This document shows positions 34,726-43,525 of a DNA stretch of 64,000 nt, piece by piece. Made by a program: the position numbers and the translations under genes. The stretch's first letter is position 1. The number at the start of each line of letters is the position of its first letter. The notes below the pieces were generated by a model. It was given only the letters and a program-made list of their open reading frames with translations, did not search any database and had not been told where the DNA came from. Origin of the DNA: Rhodospirillum rubrum ATCC 11170 (GTDB lineage Bacteria > Pseudomonadota > Alphaproteobacteria > Rhodospirillales > Rhodospirillaceae). The stretch lies in the NCBI RefSeq assembly GCF_000013085.1, contig NC_007643.1:124001-188000 (forward strand), given 5' to 3'.

Positions 34726-35301
34726 ATGACCGAGACAGCGATCACCGGCCAGACGACGGGGCCGGCCGAAGACGATAGCCACCCGCACCCCTTGCGCGCC
34801 GCCGCCCTGGTTTTTGGCGAGGGCGACGGCGCGGGCGATCTGCTGGAGGCCTTCGCCCGCCGGCTGATGGCCCAAGGGGTGCGGGTGGGCGGTCTGGTTC
34901 AACGGACCGAGAAGAAATGTGGCATGCGCTTTCTGGTCGATCTGGAAAGCGGGGCCCGTTTCCCGATTTCCCAGGATCTGGGCAAAGGCTCGGAGTCTTG
35001 CACCATTGATGCCGAGGGCATGGCCGAGGCCACGGCGGTGCTGCGCCGCGCCCTGGACGATCCCCCCGAGCTGCTAATCGTCAATAAGTTCGGCCGCCTG
35101 GAATGCGAGGGCGAAGGGCTGGCCGCCGAAGCCCTGGAGGCGATGGCCGGCGGTCTGGCGGTGCTGACCACCGTCGATCGCAAATATCTAGACGCCTTCG
35201 AAGCGGTGACCGGCGGTCTGGTCGCCCGGTTGGCCGTCGATGCCGAGGCCCTGGAGCGCTGGTGGCGCTCCTCGGGTTCGCCCGACCGACGGGCGGAGTG
35301 A
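34726..35301 (+). CDS. DUF2478 protein
   Basis: 191 residues. The core AAALVFGEGDGAGDLLEAF, GVRVGGLVQR, GSESCTIDAEGM, LLIVNKFGRLECEGEGL and AVLTTVDRKYLDAF follows DUF2478, a family with a P-loop-like topology often found near molybdenum or nitrogen-fixation genes in alphaproteobacteria. One cysteine in GSESC is well placed to be functional. No Mo genes are nearby, so the role is open. A good ribosome-binding site (AAAGGGGAGA) precedes the ATG. Confidence 0.8.
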   Translation: MTETAITGQTTGPAEDDSHPHPLRAAALVFGEGDGAGDLLEAFARRLMAQGVRVGGLVQRTEKKCGMRFLVDLESGARFPISQDLGKGSESCTIDAEGMAEATAVLRRALDDPPELLIVNKFGRLECEGEGLAAEALEAMAGGLAVLTTVDRKYLDAFEAVTGGLVARLAVDAEALERWWRSSGSPDRRAE

Positions 35302-35419
35302 TCTAGGACGCTCTGGCTGTGGACGGCGCCCGAACCTTGCGATAGTCAGGATGAGGGGGGCGCGGCCTGCGGGCCGGTCTTGCCGACTCCCGTGGTTCCC
35401 TCGTTCGCCGGGATTTTCG

Positions 35420-36346
35420 ATGACCGCCGCTCCCTCGCCTTCGGCGTCGCTTTCGCTGCGCGTCGCCCCCGCCGTCTTCGTTCTGTTGTGGAGCACTGGC
35501 TTTATCGGCGCCCGGCTGGTCTTGCCGCACGCCGAACCGCTGACGGTGCTCTGCCTGCGCTTCGCCGCCACCGTGGCCCTGCTTGGGCCGCTCTGTCTGG
35601 TTCTGAAGGCGCGCTGGCCGACCTCGCCGCATCAGCTCTTGCATGTGGCGGTGGCCGGGATCCTGGTTCACGCCCTGTATCTGGGCGGGGTTTTCGCCGC
35701 GATTTCCCTGGGGATGCCCGCCGGCTTGACCGCCCTGGTCGTCGGGATTCAGCCGCTGCTGACCGCCGCCCTGGCCGGGCCGGTTCTTGGCGAGAAAACG
35801 ACGGCGCGTCAGGGCCTGGGGCTGGTGCTCGGTCTGGCCGGGGTGGCCGCCGTTCTGGGCGACAAGCTGGCGCCCCAGGCCGGAACCCTGTTCGACGGCT
35901 TCGGCGCGGCGGCGATGATCTGCGCCCTGGCCGCGCTGTGCGGCATCACCTTTGGCACGCTTTATCAAAAGCGCTTCTGCCAGGGGGTGGATCTGACCAG
36001 CGGATCGCTGATCCAGTTCATCGTGTCGGGGGTGGTTCTGCTGCCCTTCGCCTATACCTTCGAAACCATGCGCGTCGACTGGACGGCTGAATTCATCTTC
36101 GGTCTGGCTTGGCTGGTGGTCGGGCTGTCGGTGGGGGCGGTCACCTTGCTGCTGGCGATGATCCGCCATGGCGCCGCCGGTCGGGTGGCCAGCCTGTTCT
36201 ATCTGGTGCCGCCGACGACGGCCTTGATGGCCTGGGGGCTGTTTGACGAGCGTCTCGGTCCCCTGGCCCTGGCCGGGATGGCGGTGACGGTGGCCGGAGT
36301 TGCCCTGGTGGTGGCGCCGCGACGCCAGACCTTGGCCCAACGGTGA
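35420..36346 (+). CDS. EamA/DMT family transporter
   Basis: 308 residues with ten hydrophobic segments in two repeats of the EamA fold: LRVAPAVFVLLWSTGFIGARL, then ALYLGGVFAAISLGMPAGLTALVVGIQPLL, and the second half FGAAAMICALAALCGITFGTLY, then ASLFYLVPPTTALMAWGLFDE. These are drug/metabolite exporters of the inner membrane; substrate is not readable. Start chosen at ATG 35420 so that the first helix begins near residue 13. Confidence 0.9.
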   Translation: MTAAPSPSASLSLRVAPAVFVLLWSTGFIGARLVLPHAEPLTVLCLRFAATVALLGPLCLVLKARWPTSPHQLLHVAVAGILVHALYLGGVFAAISLGMPAGLTALVVGIQPLLTAALAGPVLGEKTTARQGLGLVLGLAGVAAVLGDKLAPQAGTLFDGFGAAAMICALAALCGITFGTLYQKRFCQGVDLTSGSLIQFIVSGVVLLPFAYTFETMRVDWTAEFIFGLAWLVVGLSVGAVTLLLAMIRHGAAGRVASLFYLVPPTTALMAWGLFDERLGPLALAGMAVTVAGVALVVAPRRQTLAQR

Positions 36347-36522
36347 GGCCAAGGCGCCATTTCCCGGCGTGTGATGGTTGTTTCAAGGGGCTTTCCTTCC
36401 GAAATACTGTCTAGTTCGGTCGACGGCGGCGCGCGAAAGGCGCCCTATGGGCGAACGGAATCAGACCATCGGCCAAAGGCAAGGGGCTCCGCCGCCGATG
36501 ACGGGCAAAGGGGAGGTCGCTG

Positions 36523-37587
36523 GTGAACAAGCCGATGACGCGGCGGGGGCTTTTCGCCCTGGTGCCGCAGGTGCTGGGGATGGCCGTCGGCATGGCGGGC
36601 ATGGTCGCCCCGGCCGTGGTCCGGCCGTCCAAGGCCCAGGAATTGCGGTTCCTGCGCATCGGCACCGGGCGGACCAGCGGCGCCTATTTCCCGGTCGGCG
36701 GGTTGATCGCCAGCTTGATTTCCAATCCCCCGGGGTCGCGGCCCTGTGAAAAAGGCGGCTCGTGCGGGGTGCCCGGCCTGATCGCCGTCGCCCAGTCAAC
36801 GGGCGGATCGGTCGATAACATCGTCGGCCTGCAGTCGGGGCAGCTCGATCTGGCCATTTGTCAGGCCGATGTCGCCTATGACGCTTATAGCCGCACCGAT
36901 GCCAAGGGCGTGCCCGATTTCGCCGAGCTGCGGGCGGTGGCCAGCCTCTATAAGGAAAGCCTGCATCTGGTGGCCCGCGTCGATTCGGGCATTTCCACCC
37001 TGGCCGACCTCCGGGGCAAGCGCGTCGGCTTGGGCGACCCGGCTTCGGGAACCCTGGTTAGCGTGCGCTTGTTGCTGTCCGCCCTGGGGCTTGGCGAAAA
37101 GGCGGTGAAGGCCGATTACGATCCGCCCTCGGCCGCCGCCGACAAAGTGGCCGATGGTCGCCTTGACGCCTTCTTCTTTTTCGGCGGCGAGCCGGTCGCC
37201 CTGATCACTTCCCTGCGCGAACGCGCCGAGGTGACGGTGGTGCCGGTCGACGGGCCGGCGGTCGAGGATCTGGCGGCGCGTTCGCCGTTCCTGACCCTGG
37301 GGCTGATCCGCCAACAGGCCTATGACAACCCCCTGCCGATCGTCACCTTGCAGGTGGCGGCGGTTCTGGTGACCCGCGCCGATATGGACGATGCTTTGAT
37401 CGAGGCGATCACGGCCGCCCTGTGGCATCGCCAGACGAAGATCCTGTTCGAAAAGGGGCCGCCGCAAATCACCCAGGCGACCCTTGGCCAAGCGGTGCAA
37501 GGGATCGCCGTTCCCCTCCATCCCGGGGCCATGCGCTATTATCGGAAAGAAGGCATCATCGACCGGCCTGGTCCGATGCAGCCCTGA
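36523..37587 (+). CDS. TAXI-family TRAP transporter solute-binding protein
   Basis: 354 residues from GTG 36523 after GGGGAGG. A signal peptide of twin-arginine character (MTRRGLFALVPQVLGMAVG) leads into the TAXI fold: FLRIGTGRTSGAYFPVGGLIA, STGGSVDNIVGLQSGQLDLAICQAD, VGLGDPASGTLVSVRLLL and FFFFGGEPVALI. TAXI proteins deliver glutamate or other carboxylates to TRAP membrane subunits. No TRAP membrane gene is in the window, so it works with a distant permease or has another role. Cys pair in PCEKGGSCGVPGL may form a disulfide. Confidence 0.9.
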   Translation: MNKPMTRRGLFALVPQVLGMAVGMAGMVAPAVVRPSKAQELRFLRIGTGRTSGAYFPVGGLIASLISNPPGSRPCEKGGSCGVPGLIAVAQSTGGSVDNIVGLQSGQLDLAICQADVAYDAYSRTDAKGVPDFAELRAVASLYKESLHLVARVDSGISTLADLRGKRVGLGDPASGTLVSVRLLLSALGLGEKAVKADYDPPSAAADKVADGRLDAFFFFGGEPVALITSLRERAEVTVVPVDGPAVEDLAARSPFLTLGLIRQQAYDNPLPIVTLQVAAVLVTRADMDDALIEAITAALWHRQTKILFEKGPPQITQATLGQAVQGIAVPLHPGAMRYYRKEGIIDRPGPMQP

Positions 37588-37612
37588 TCTTTTTTGCGGA
37601 GTTTTTCCCGTC

Positions 37613-39004
37613 TTGCTCGATACCCTGATCCTGGCCGCCGCGGGCGGCGCCCCCATTCCCCTTCATCCCGTGACCAAGGCTGGCTGCAAGGCTTGGTTGT
37701 CGGGGCTTGATGCCACGGCCCGGCGGTGGGCCGAGGGGCAAGGCTTCGACGCGGCGCAAGGGACGGTGCTGTCCCTGCCCGCCGCCGATGGCGCCATCGC
37801 CGCCGCCGCCGTGGGCCTGGGCGAGGGGGATGACCCTTACGCCTTCTCGTCGGCCGCGAGCGCCCTGCCGCCCGGCGATTATCAGTTGGAAACCGCTTCT
37901 CTGCCCGCCGGTTGGGCGGCGGAGGCCGCCCTGGCCTGGGCCCTCGGCACCTATCGCTTCGGCCGCTATCGTCCGACTCTCGCCGAAGGTCCGCGCCCCC
38001 GGCTGGTCTGGCCGGTCGGCGCCGATCGCGCGCGGGTGGAACGGCTGATCACGGCGATCGGTCTGGTGCGCGATCTGGTCAATACCCCCGCCGAGGATAT
38101 GGGGCCGGCCGAACTGGCCAAGGCGGCGGGCGACCTTGCCGCCGCCCATGGCGCCACGCTCTCCGTCCTCGTCGGCGAGGAGTTGCGAACGGCCAATTAT
38201 CCCCTGATCCATGCCGTCGGCCGGGCCAGCAGCCGGGCGCCCCGGCTGATCGATCTGACCTGGGGCGATCCCGGCCACCCCGGCGTGACCCTGGTCGGCA
38301 AGGGCGTGTGCTTTGACAGCGGCGGCCTTGATCTCAAACCCTCGGCCGGCATGCGGCTGATGAAAAAGGATATGGGCGGCGCCGCCCATGTTCTGGGGCT
38401 GGCCGCCCTGATCATGGGCCAGAAGTTGCCGGTACGCCTGAGGGTGCTGATCCCGGCGGTGGATAATGCGGTGGCCGGCAACGCCTTTCGCCCCGGCGAT
38501 ATCCTGACCGCGCGCAATGGGTTGAGCGTCGAGATCGGCAATACGGATGCCGAGGGCCGCTTGGTTCTGGCCGATGCCCTGGCCGAGGCCTGCGCCGGCG
38601 CGCCCGATCTGCTGATCGATTGCGCCACCCTGACCGGGGCGGCCCGCGTTGCCCTGGGGCCGGATCTACCGGCGCTTTTTTGCGATGACGACGCCTTGGT
38701 CGAGGACCTGCTGGCCCAGACCCGCATCACCCGCGATCCGCTGTGGCGGATGCCGTTATGGGCGCCCTATCGGCGGATGCTCGACAGCAAGGTCGCCGAT
38801 CTGACCAACGCGCCCGATGGATCCTTCGCCGGAGCGATCACGGCGGCGCTGTTCCTCAAGGCTTTCGTCGATCCCGAGGTGCGCTGGCTTCATCTTGACC
38901 TCTTCGCCTGGCAACCCGCCGCCCGGCCCGGACGGCCCGAAGGCGGCGCCGCCCAGGGCCTGCGCGCCCTGATGGGACTGATCGAGACGCGGTTCGGCCG
39001 GTAG
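37613..39004 (+). CDS. Leucyl aminopeptidase, M17 family
   Basis: 463 residues from TTG 37613 with GCGGAG upstream; no ATG fits. The metal-binding and catalytic part is intact: TLVGKGVCFDSGGLDLKPS, KKDMGGAAHVLGL, and the signature GNTDAEGRLVLADALAEA. The N-terminal domain is short, like PepB-type members. It removes N-terminal amino acids from peptides in the cytoplasm using two divalent metals. It lies 26 bases after the TAXI gene, possibly in one transcript; functional link is not evident. Confidence 0.92.
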   Translation: MLDTLILAAAGGAPIPLHPVTKAGCKAWLSGLDATARRWAEGQGFDAAQGTVLSLPAADGAIAAAAVGLGEGDDPYAFSSAASALPPGDYQLETASLPAGWAAEAALAWALGTYRFGRYRPTLAEGPRPRLVWPVGADRARVERLITAIGLVRDLVNTPAEDMGPAELAKAAGDLAAAHGATLSVLVGEELRTANYPLIHAVGRASSRAPRLIDLTWGDPGHPGVTLVGKGVCFDSGGLDLKPSAGMRLMKKDMGGAAHVLGLAALIMGQKLPVRLRVLIPAVDNAVAGNAFRPGDILTARNGLSVEIGNTDAEGRLVLADALAEACAGAPDLLIDCATLTGAARVALGPDLPALFCDDDALVEDLLAQTRITRDPLWRMPLWAPYRRMLDSKVADLTNAPDGSFAGAITAALFLKAFVDPEVRWLHLDLFAWQPAARPGRPEGGAAQGLRALMGLIETRFGR

Positions 39005-39282
39005 AGAAAAGAATCTTTCGCGCCAAAAGCGTGTTTTCAAGTAAAGAAAAGGCTTTGATGTAAATGCAATTGTTTTGGTGCGGTGCGCGGAAGGCTGGGC
39101 ATGGCTTTTTCCGGGTATCGCGCCAAAATTCCAACCCTATCTGAGCAATCAGGGCTAGATCATAATAAGCCTATTCAAGGCGTGGCGCGGGATGTATAGC
39201 CTCGGGGAGTCCACCCTTGCGGTATCCCTTGAAAGAGACCATAATCGTTTTTATATAGAAACAATAATAATCGGATCTTGTC

Positions 39283-39636
39283 ATGCCTGTTGTTCTGAAC
39301 CCGGTAGAAGCGCTTGATTTATGGCGCGGGTCCATCCTTGAAAGCGTGCGTCGGGACGCCCCCGATCTTTCGGCGCGGCAGATGGCCTTGCTGCTCACCG
39401 TTTATCTGACGCCGCAGCCCCATACGGTGCGCGGTCTGGCCGGGCTGCTCAATGTGTCCAAGCCGGCGATCACCCGCGCCGTCGACCGGCTCAGCGATTA
39501 CGGCTTGGTCAAACGTAAGACCGACGAGGCCGACCGCCGGTCGGTGCTGATTCAGCGCACGGTCAAGGGCAGCGTGTTCTTGCGCGAATTCGGCGACATC
39601 ATCGTTTCGGCCGGTCGCAACACCAAGTCCGAATAG
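39283..39636 (+). CDS. MarR-like winged-helix regulator
   Basis: 117 residues, short for MarR. The DNA-binding part is complete: VRGLAGLLNVSKPAITRAVDRLSDYGLVKRK, then the wing TDEADRRSVLIQRT. The C-terminal dimer helix is reduced. The upstream 280 bases are AT-richer, carry two copies of CGCGCCAAAA (near 39019 and 39120) and no gene. The target is unknown; it may regulate the AraC gene 42 bases downstream. Confidence 0.8.
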   Translation: MPVVLNPVEALDLWRGSILESVRRDAPDLSARQMALLLTVYLTPQPHTVRGLAGLLNVSKPAITRAVDRLSDYGLVKRKTDEADRRSVLIQRTVKGSVFLREFGDIIVSAGRNTKSE

Positions 39637-39678
39637 CGGGTTAAGCCGACAGGGCCTGCCAACAGCGCGATCCGTAAC

Positions 39679-40479
39679 ATGCGTATATCGCTTGATGTGG
39701 GTGCGATGATGAAGAGTACGGACAGTGCTTATTACCAAAACGTACCCAGGCCGATCGGAGCGATGTCAAAAGCCTATGCCAGCGCCTCCGTCGTGCCGAT
39801 GCATCGTCATGTGCGCGGGCAGTTGATATATGCCGTTTCCGGCGTCATGGAGGTGATCTCGTCAGACTATCTCTGGCTGGTCCCCCCCCAACGCGCGGTG
39901 TGGATGCCGCCGGGCGTCGAGCATCGCATGCGAGCGCGGGGAGATGTCTCTCTGCGCACGCTCTATATTCATCCCGACGTTTTTCCAGAGGACTTCAGTT
40001 CTTTTCCGCGGACGGTTCAGGTCTCCGGGCTTTTGCGCGAGTTGATCTTGTGCGCTGCGGATATCCCGGTGGACTACGATGTCGATGGGCGCGACGGCCG
40101 CTTGATGGCCCTTCTACTAGAAGAGATCCAATGGTCTCCCGAACAGCCGCTCCGCCTGCCGTCCCCCCGCGATCAACGGCTGACGCGTATTTGCGAGGCG
40201 ATTCTCGCGAATCCCGGTGACGATCATGGTCTCGAGGGATGGGGGAAGATCGTTGGGGCGTCCAGTCGGACCTTGGCGCGGCTCTTTCAGGCGGAACTCG
40301 GCGTATCCTTTCGCTGCTGGCGCCAGCAGGCGCGCATCCTCGCGGCGCTGCCAAGGCTTGCCGCGGGCGAACCGGTGACGGCCATCGCCGCCGATCTTGG
40401 CTATGAGACGCCCGGGGCTTTCGCGTCAATGTTTAGACGGCTGACCGGCGCAAAACCGAGCCAATATTTCCCCCACTGA
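39679..40479 (+). CDS. AraC-family regulator with cupin domain
   Basis: 266 residues. An N-terminal cupin sensor (PMHRHVRGQLIYAVSGVMEV, RAVWMPPGVEHRM) is joined to a C-terminal double HTH (GASSRTLARLFQAELGVSF and PVTAIAADLGYETPGAFASMFRRLTGAKPSQYF). This is the form of small-molecule-sensing AraC regulators of the NimR type. Alternative start: ATG 39706. Base composition is less GC-extreme than neighbours. It converges on hemB. Confidence 0.87.
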   Translation: MRISLDVGAMMKSTDSAYYQNVPRPIGAMSKAYASASVVPMHRHVRGQLIYAVSGVMEVISSDYLWLVPPQRAVWMPPGVEHRMRARGDVSLRTLYIHPDVFPEDFSSFPRTVQVSGLLRELILCAADIPVDYDVDGRDGRLMALLLEEIQWSPEQPLRLPSPRDQRLTRICEAILANPGDDHGLEGWGKIVGASSRTLARLFQAELGVSFRCWRQQARILAALPRLAAGEPVTAIAADLGYETPGAFASMFRRLTGAKPSQYFPH

Positions 40480-40511
40480 CGCGGACGATGGTCGTGTCCC
40501 CGGGCGGGGGC

Positions 40512-41495
40512 TCAGGCCCGTCCGTCCAGGCAGCGCGCGACGTCGCGGGCGAAATAGCTGACGATGAGATCGGCGCCCGCGCGCTTGAACGCCCCCAGGG
40601 TCTCAAGCACCGTCGAGCGTTCGTCAAGGGCGCCGGAAAGGGCGGCGAATTTGATCATGGCGTACTCCCCCCCCACCTGATAGGCGGCGAGCGGCAGCAA
40701 GGTGCGTTGGCGCAGCTGATGAAGCACATCGAGGTAGAGCGTGCCGGGCTTCACCATGAGAAAATCAGCTCCTTCCGCTTCGTCCAAGAGGGCTTCCCGG
40801 AGGGCGGCCCGACCGTTCATCGGATCGAGTTGGTAGGTCTTGCGGTTGCCCTGCAAGGTACACTCGCTGGCTACGCGGAAGGGTCCGTAGAGGGCGGACT
40901 CGAACTTCGAGGCATAGGCCATAATCGGGATTTCCAGGAAGCCGGCTTTATCCAATCCGGCACGAATGGCCTGGACCTGACCATCCATCATGCCCGATGG
41001 CGCCAGGATGTCCGCTCCCGACTCGGCGGCGACAACGGCCTGTTTCACGAGGTTGGCCAGCGTGGCGTCGTTCGCGACATGGCCCTGGTCTAGCACGCCG
41101 CAATGACCATGGTCCGTGTACTCACAAAAGCAAATGTCAGGAATAACCACCATGTCCGGCACAGCGTGCTTCGCCGTCCGTAACATCCGTGCCACCAACC
41201 CGTCCGGGTTCCAGGTGTCGCTGCCGCAATGATCCTTGTGGTGCGAGATGCCAAACAGCATCACCGATTTCAACCCCAGGCGGGCGAGGGCTTCGATCTC
41301 GGCCGCCAAGTGCTGTTCGGGGATCCGAGAGATTCCCGGCATCGTTGGGATGGGGATTGGCGAGTCAATCTCCTCCTCAACGAAAATGGGCTGGATCAAA
41401 TCGTTCGTCGAAACCGTGGTTTCTCGGACAAGGTCCCGCAAAGCGACGGAACGGCGCAGTCGGCGCATGCGGGTAACCGGAAAGATGGCTGACAT
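40512..41495 (-). CDS. hemB: Delta-aminolevulinic acid dehydratase (porphobilinogen synthase), zinc type
   Basis: 327 residues, full length. Schiff-base lysines are in AYASKFES (K197) and FLMVKPGT (K249). The metal site reads [13 protein letters not shown] with Cys122, Cys124 and Cys132: the zinc-dependent form seen in enterobacteria. Alphaproteobacterial HemB usually has Asp/Ala at these places. The sequence follows E. coli HemB closely over its length (for instance [33 protein letters not shown]). It makes porphobilinogen for heme, chlorophyll and B12. Its codon use is less GC-rich than neighbours, hinting at transfer or a second copy. Confidence 0.95.
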   Translation of the reverse strand: MSAIFPVTRMRRLRRSVALRDLVRETTVSTNDLIQPIFVEEEIDSPIPIPTMPGISRIPEQHLAAEIEALARLGLKSVMLFGISHHKDHCGSDTWNPDGLVARMLRTAKHAVPDMVVIPDICFCEYTDHGHCGVLDQGHVANDATLANLVKQAVVAAESGADILAPSGMMDGQVQAIRAGLDKAGFLEIPIMAYASKFESALYGPFRVASECTLQGNRKTYQLDPMNGRAALREALLDEAEGADFLMVKPGTLYLDVLHQLRQRTLLPLAAYQVGGEYAMIKFAALSGALDERSTVLETLGAFKRAGADLIVSYFARDVARCLDGRA

Positions 41496-41818
41496 ATGAG
41501 GGCTCTCTCGCTAATAAAAAGGATGAATTCAGTGTTCTATGGGGGCTCTCGCGAGGTCCACCCCTCACCGATCCATCCTCATTTCAAAGCATGATACCGA
41601 GCCTAAAACTTGCGATCTTCTTCCAATGGGACATAGTCCGCGTCAAATCGGACAACCTGGGGGACGATGGGGAGCAAAGCGCCTTTAAGCGGTGTTCTTT
41701 TCCGCAGGCGGCGGCCTTAACGGGGCGCATGGCAAATCCAGGCTCTTGACCGGGAAAGCCCAGCGGCCGGACCCGCCGATCGATGGGGCCGGCCGCTGGT
41801 TATCCGCCGCGGCGGTGA
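41496..41818. other. Intergenic region between hemB and cyclase genes
   Basis: About 320 bases. Next to hemB the DNA is AT-richer and should hold the hemB promoter (minus strand); no confident box pair was found. The middle has no plausible open frame. The right part holds the strong hairpin described separately. Confidence 0.5.
41760..41799 (-). terminator. Long hairpin after cyclase gene
   Basis: CCAGCGGCCGG and CCGGCCGCTGG form a perfect 11-bp stem with an 18-base loop, 19 bases beyond the cyclase stop. There is no T run after it on the minus strand, so it may be a pause or 3'-end stabiliser rather than a full intrinsic terminator. Confidence 0.5.
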
Positions 41819-42781
41819 TTAGGGCGTTGGCACCAGAACGCCCTGGGCATCGCGTTTGAGCGGGGCGGGCTGTTGGGGCAAAGGGGCGCCCGGCGCCTCG
41901 ATCACCGAGACGCCGTGGGGCCAATCGGCCGGGGCGATGGCGACATAGCGGGCGAAGCCGCCGGTTCCCCCTTTGGGCTTGGCAAAGCCGATCGAGATCA
42001 GCGCCCCGGCCTCGGGAACCTGATCCAGGTTGGTTACGCCTTCGGCCTGGGTGAAGTTGTTGTGCAGAAGCCAGGCTTCCCCTTCCAGGGTCGGCGTCGA
42101 ATCCGTATCAAGGGGTTCGTGGCCGTGGAACAAGATCTTGCGCTCGAGGTGCAAAACCTTCAGCGCCGCAAGGCCGACCCCGGGAAAGGGCTTGGCGTTA
42201 AAGGCGGTGCTATCGGCCCACTTCTTTGACCAGTCCGAACGCACCATCACCACCGATCCTTCGGGAATGCGCCCATGGCGGGCCTCCCAGTCGTCGATAT
42301 CGGCGACCTGAAGGGCATAGCCCGGGTCGCGGGCGACCTTGTCGGCGATGGAGATCACCACCAGCGGGCGCAGGGCATAGGTTGGCGGCAGATCGCTGAT
42401 GGTCGCCCCGCGCTCGTCCCAATGGGCCGGCGGGTCAAGCTGGGTGCCGTATTGGTCGGTGGGAAGGACATAGCTGGTGGCGATGAAGCCATGGTCCTTA
42501 TAGGTGAAGGGTTTGCCCTTGGCGACGTAGCCCGGAATCGTCGCGCCGGCGACCGCCGGGCGGAAGCTGGCGGTGGCGAAACCCGGCCAGACCGGCTGAA
42601 CCGGCGAAAAGGCGTGCGTGAGGTCGATGTATTTGGCGGTTTTGAGCTGGGTTTCATAAACCGACCACAGCGCTCCACCGGGCGGCGGCGGGGCCGGCGG
42701 CGGCGGGGCGGTGGCGCAGGCGGCGAGCGCCAGGGGAAAAAGTGCGGCAAACAGCGACAAGGACCGGGGAGTCGGCGGCAT
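41819..42781 (-). CDS. Cyclase-family (kynurenine formamidase-like) lipoprotein
   Basis: 320 residues. Signal peptide with lipobox LAAC, then a Pro-rich linker (PPPPAPPPPGG) and a cyclase fold: YIDLTHAFSPVQPVWPG, then QYGTQLDPPAHWDERG, then GSVVMVRSDWSKKW and FHGHEPLDTD. Classical members have HxGTHxDxPxH as metal site; here the first two His are Tyr-preceded Gln (QYGTQLD), while the last His is kept. So it may bind metal differently or use another mechanism. Export as a lipoprotein is unusual for formamidases, which are normally cytoplasmic. No tryptophan catabolic gene is close. Confidence 0.82.
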   Translation of the reverse strand: MPPTPRSLSLFAALFPLALAACATAPPPPAPPPPGGALWSVYETQLKTAKYIDLTHAFSPVQPVWPGFATASFRPAVAGATIPGYVAKGKPFTYKDHGFIATSYVLPTDQYGTQLDPPAHWDERGATISDLPPTYALRPLVVISIADKVARDPGYALQVADIDDWEARHGRIPEGSVVMVRSDWSKKWADSTAFNAKPFPGVGLAALKVLHLERKILFHGHEPLDTDSTPTLEGEAWLLHNNFTQAEGVTNLDQVPEAGALISIGFAKPKGGTGGFARYVAIAPADWPHGVSVIEAPGAPLPQQPAPLKRDAQGVLVPTP

Positions 42782-42976
42782 CGGGCAACCTCCAAGACAG
42801 ACGGGTTTTCCTGCCCTTCGAGGCTATAGTCGAGTGATGATGTCGGTCAATCCCCGGTGATGGAGCGATCTTTTCAATACGCCTTCTGCCTCCCCCCTGG
42901 CGGCGGTCGCGCGTTGACGCTGGGCCTGGGCTTGGGCGAGACTTATCCTTCCTCGTTCCTCGCCGGAGTCGCCGCC

Positions 42977-43525
42977 ATGCGTTTTCGCGGCGCGACCGCC
43001 ACCGATCTTATCCTTGTGGCCGGGCTCATCAGCCAAGCCCATCGCGATGTGGCGCTCGCCTTCGGCTTGACCGCCGAAAACTGCCCCCGACATCCGTCGT
43101 TCTGCACGCCCGCCTGGGTGGAGCGGGGGATGGCTTGCGGAGAGACCTATTTTATTCTGGAACGCGACTCCGTTGCGGTGGGCTGTGTCGCCTGTCGCCT
43201 AGCCGAGACCGGCGTCGCCGCCCTCAACCGGCTGTCCGTTCTCGAGTCCGAACGGCGTCGGGGCCATGGCGGACTCCTTGTCGCCCATTGTCTCGATCAT
43301 GCCAAAGCGGCGGGGGCGCGGAGCGTCAGGATCGGCGTCATCGAGCGCCATGTCGCCCTGCGAGATTGGTATCGTCAGCGAGGCTTCGAAGAGGGGCCGA
43401 TCGAGCGTTTCCCCCATCTGCCCTTCGCGGTTCAGTCGATGTTTCATCGCCTGGGCGCTACCGTGGTCATCGGGGAAAAGGGGGGCCCCGCGCAGGAGCC
43501 CCCCTTTGTGGTTAGACGACCTTGA
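42977..43525 (+). CDS. GNAT-family N-acetyltransferase
   Basis: 182 residues from ATG 42977 (MRFRGATATDL); the frame is open 40 codons upstream but that part has no family character. Acetyl-CoA site in RLSVLESERRRGHGGLLVAH (RRxGhG variant), then ARSVRIGVIERHVALRDWYRQRGF, the usual GNAT ending. Substrate unknown. Its last 49 bases contain a strong hairpin and its end overlaps the convergent OYE gene by 14 bases. Confidence 0.8.
   Translation: MRFRGATATDLILVAGLISQAHRDVALAFGLTAENCPRHPSFCTPAWVERGMACGETYFILERDSVAVGCVACRLAETGVAALNRLSVLESERRRGHGGLLVAHCLDHAKAAGARSVRIGVIERHVALRDWYRQRGFEEGPIERFPHLPFAVQSMFHRLGATVVIGEKGGPAQEPPFVVRRP
43477..43507. terminator. Terminator-like hairpin inside the GNAT 3' end
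   Basis: AAAGGGGGGC and GCCCCCCTTT form a perfect 10-bp stem with an 11-base loop. A/T runs on both sides make it look bidirectional. It lies between two convergent genes but is still within the GNAT coding frame. Confidence 0.6.
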
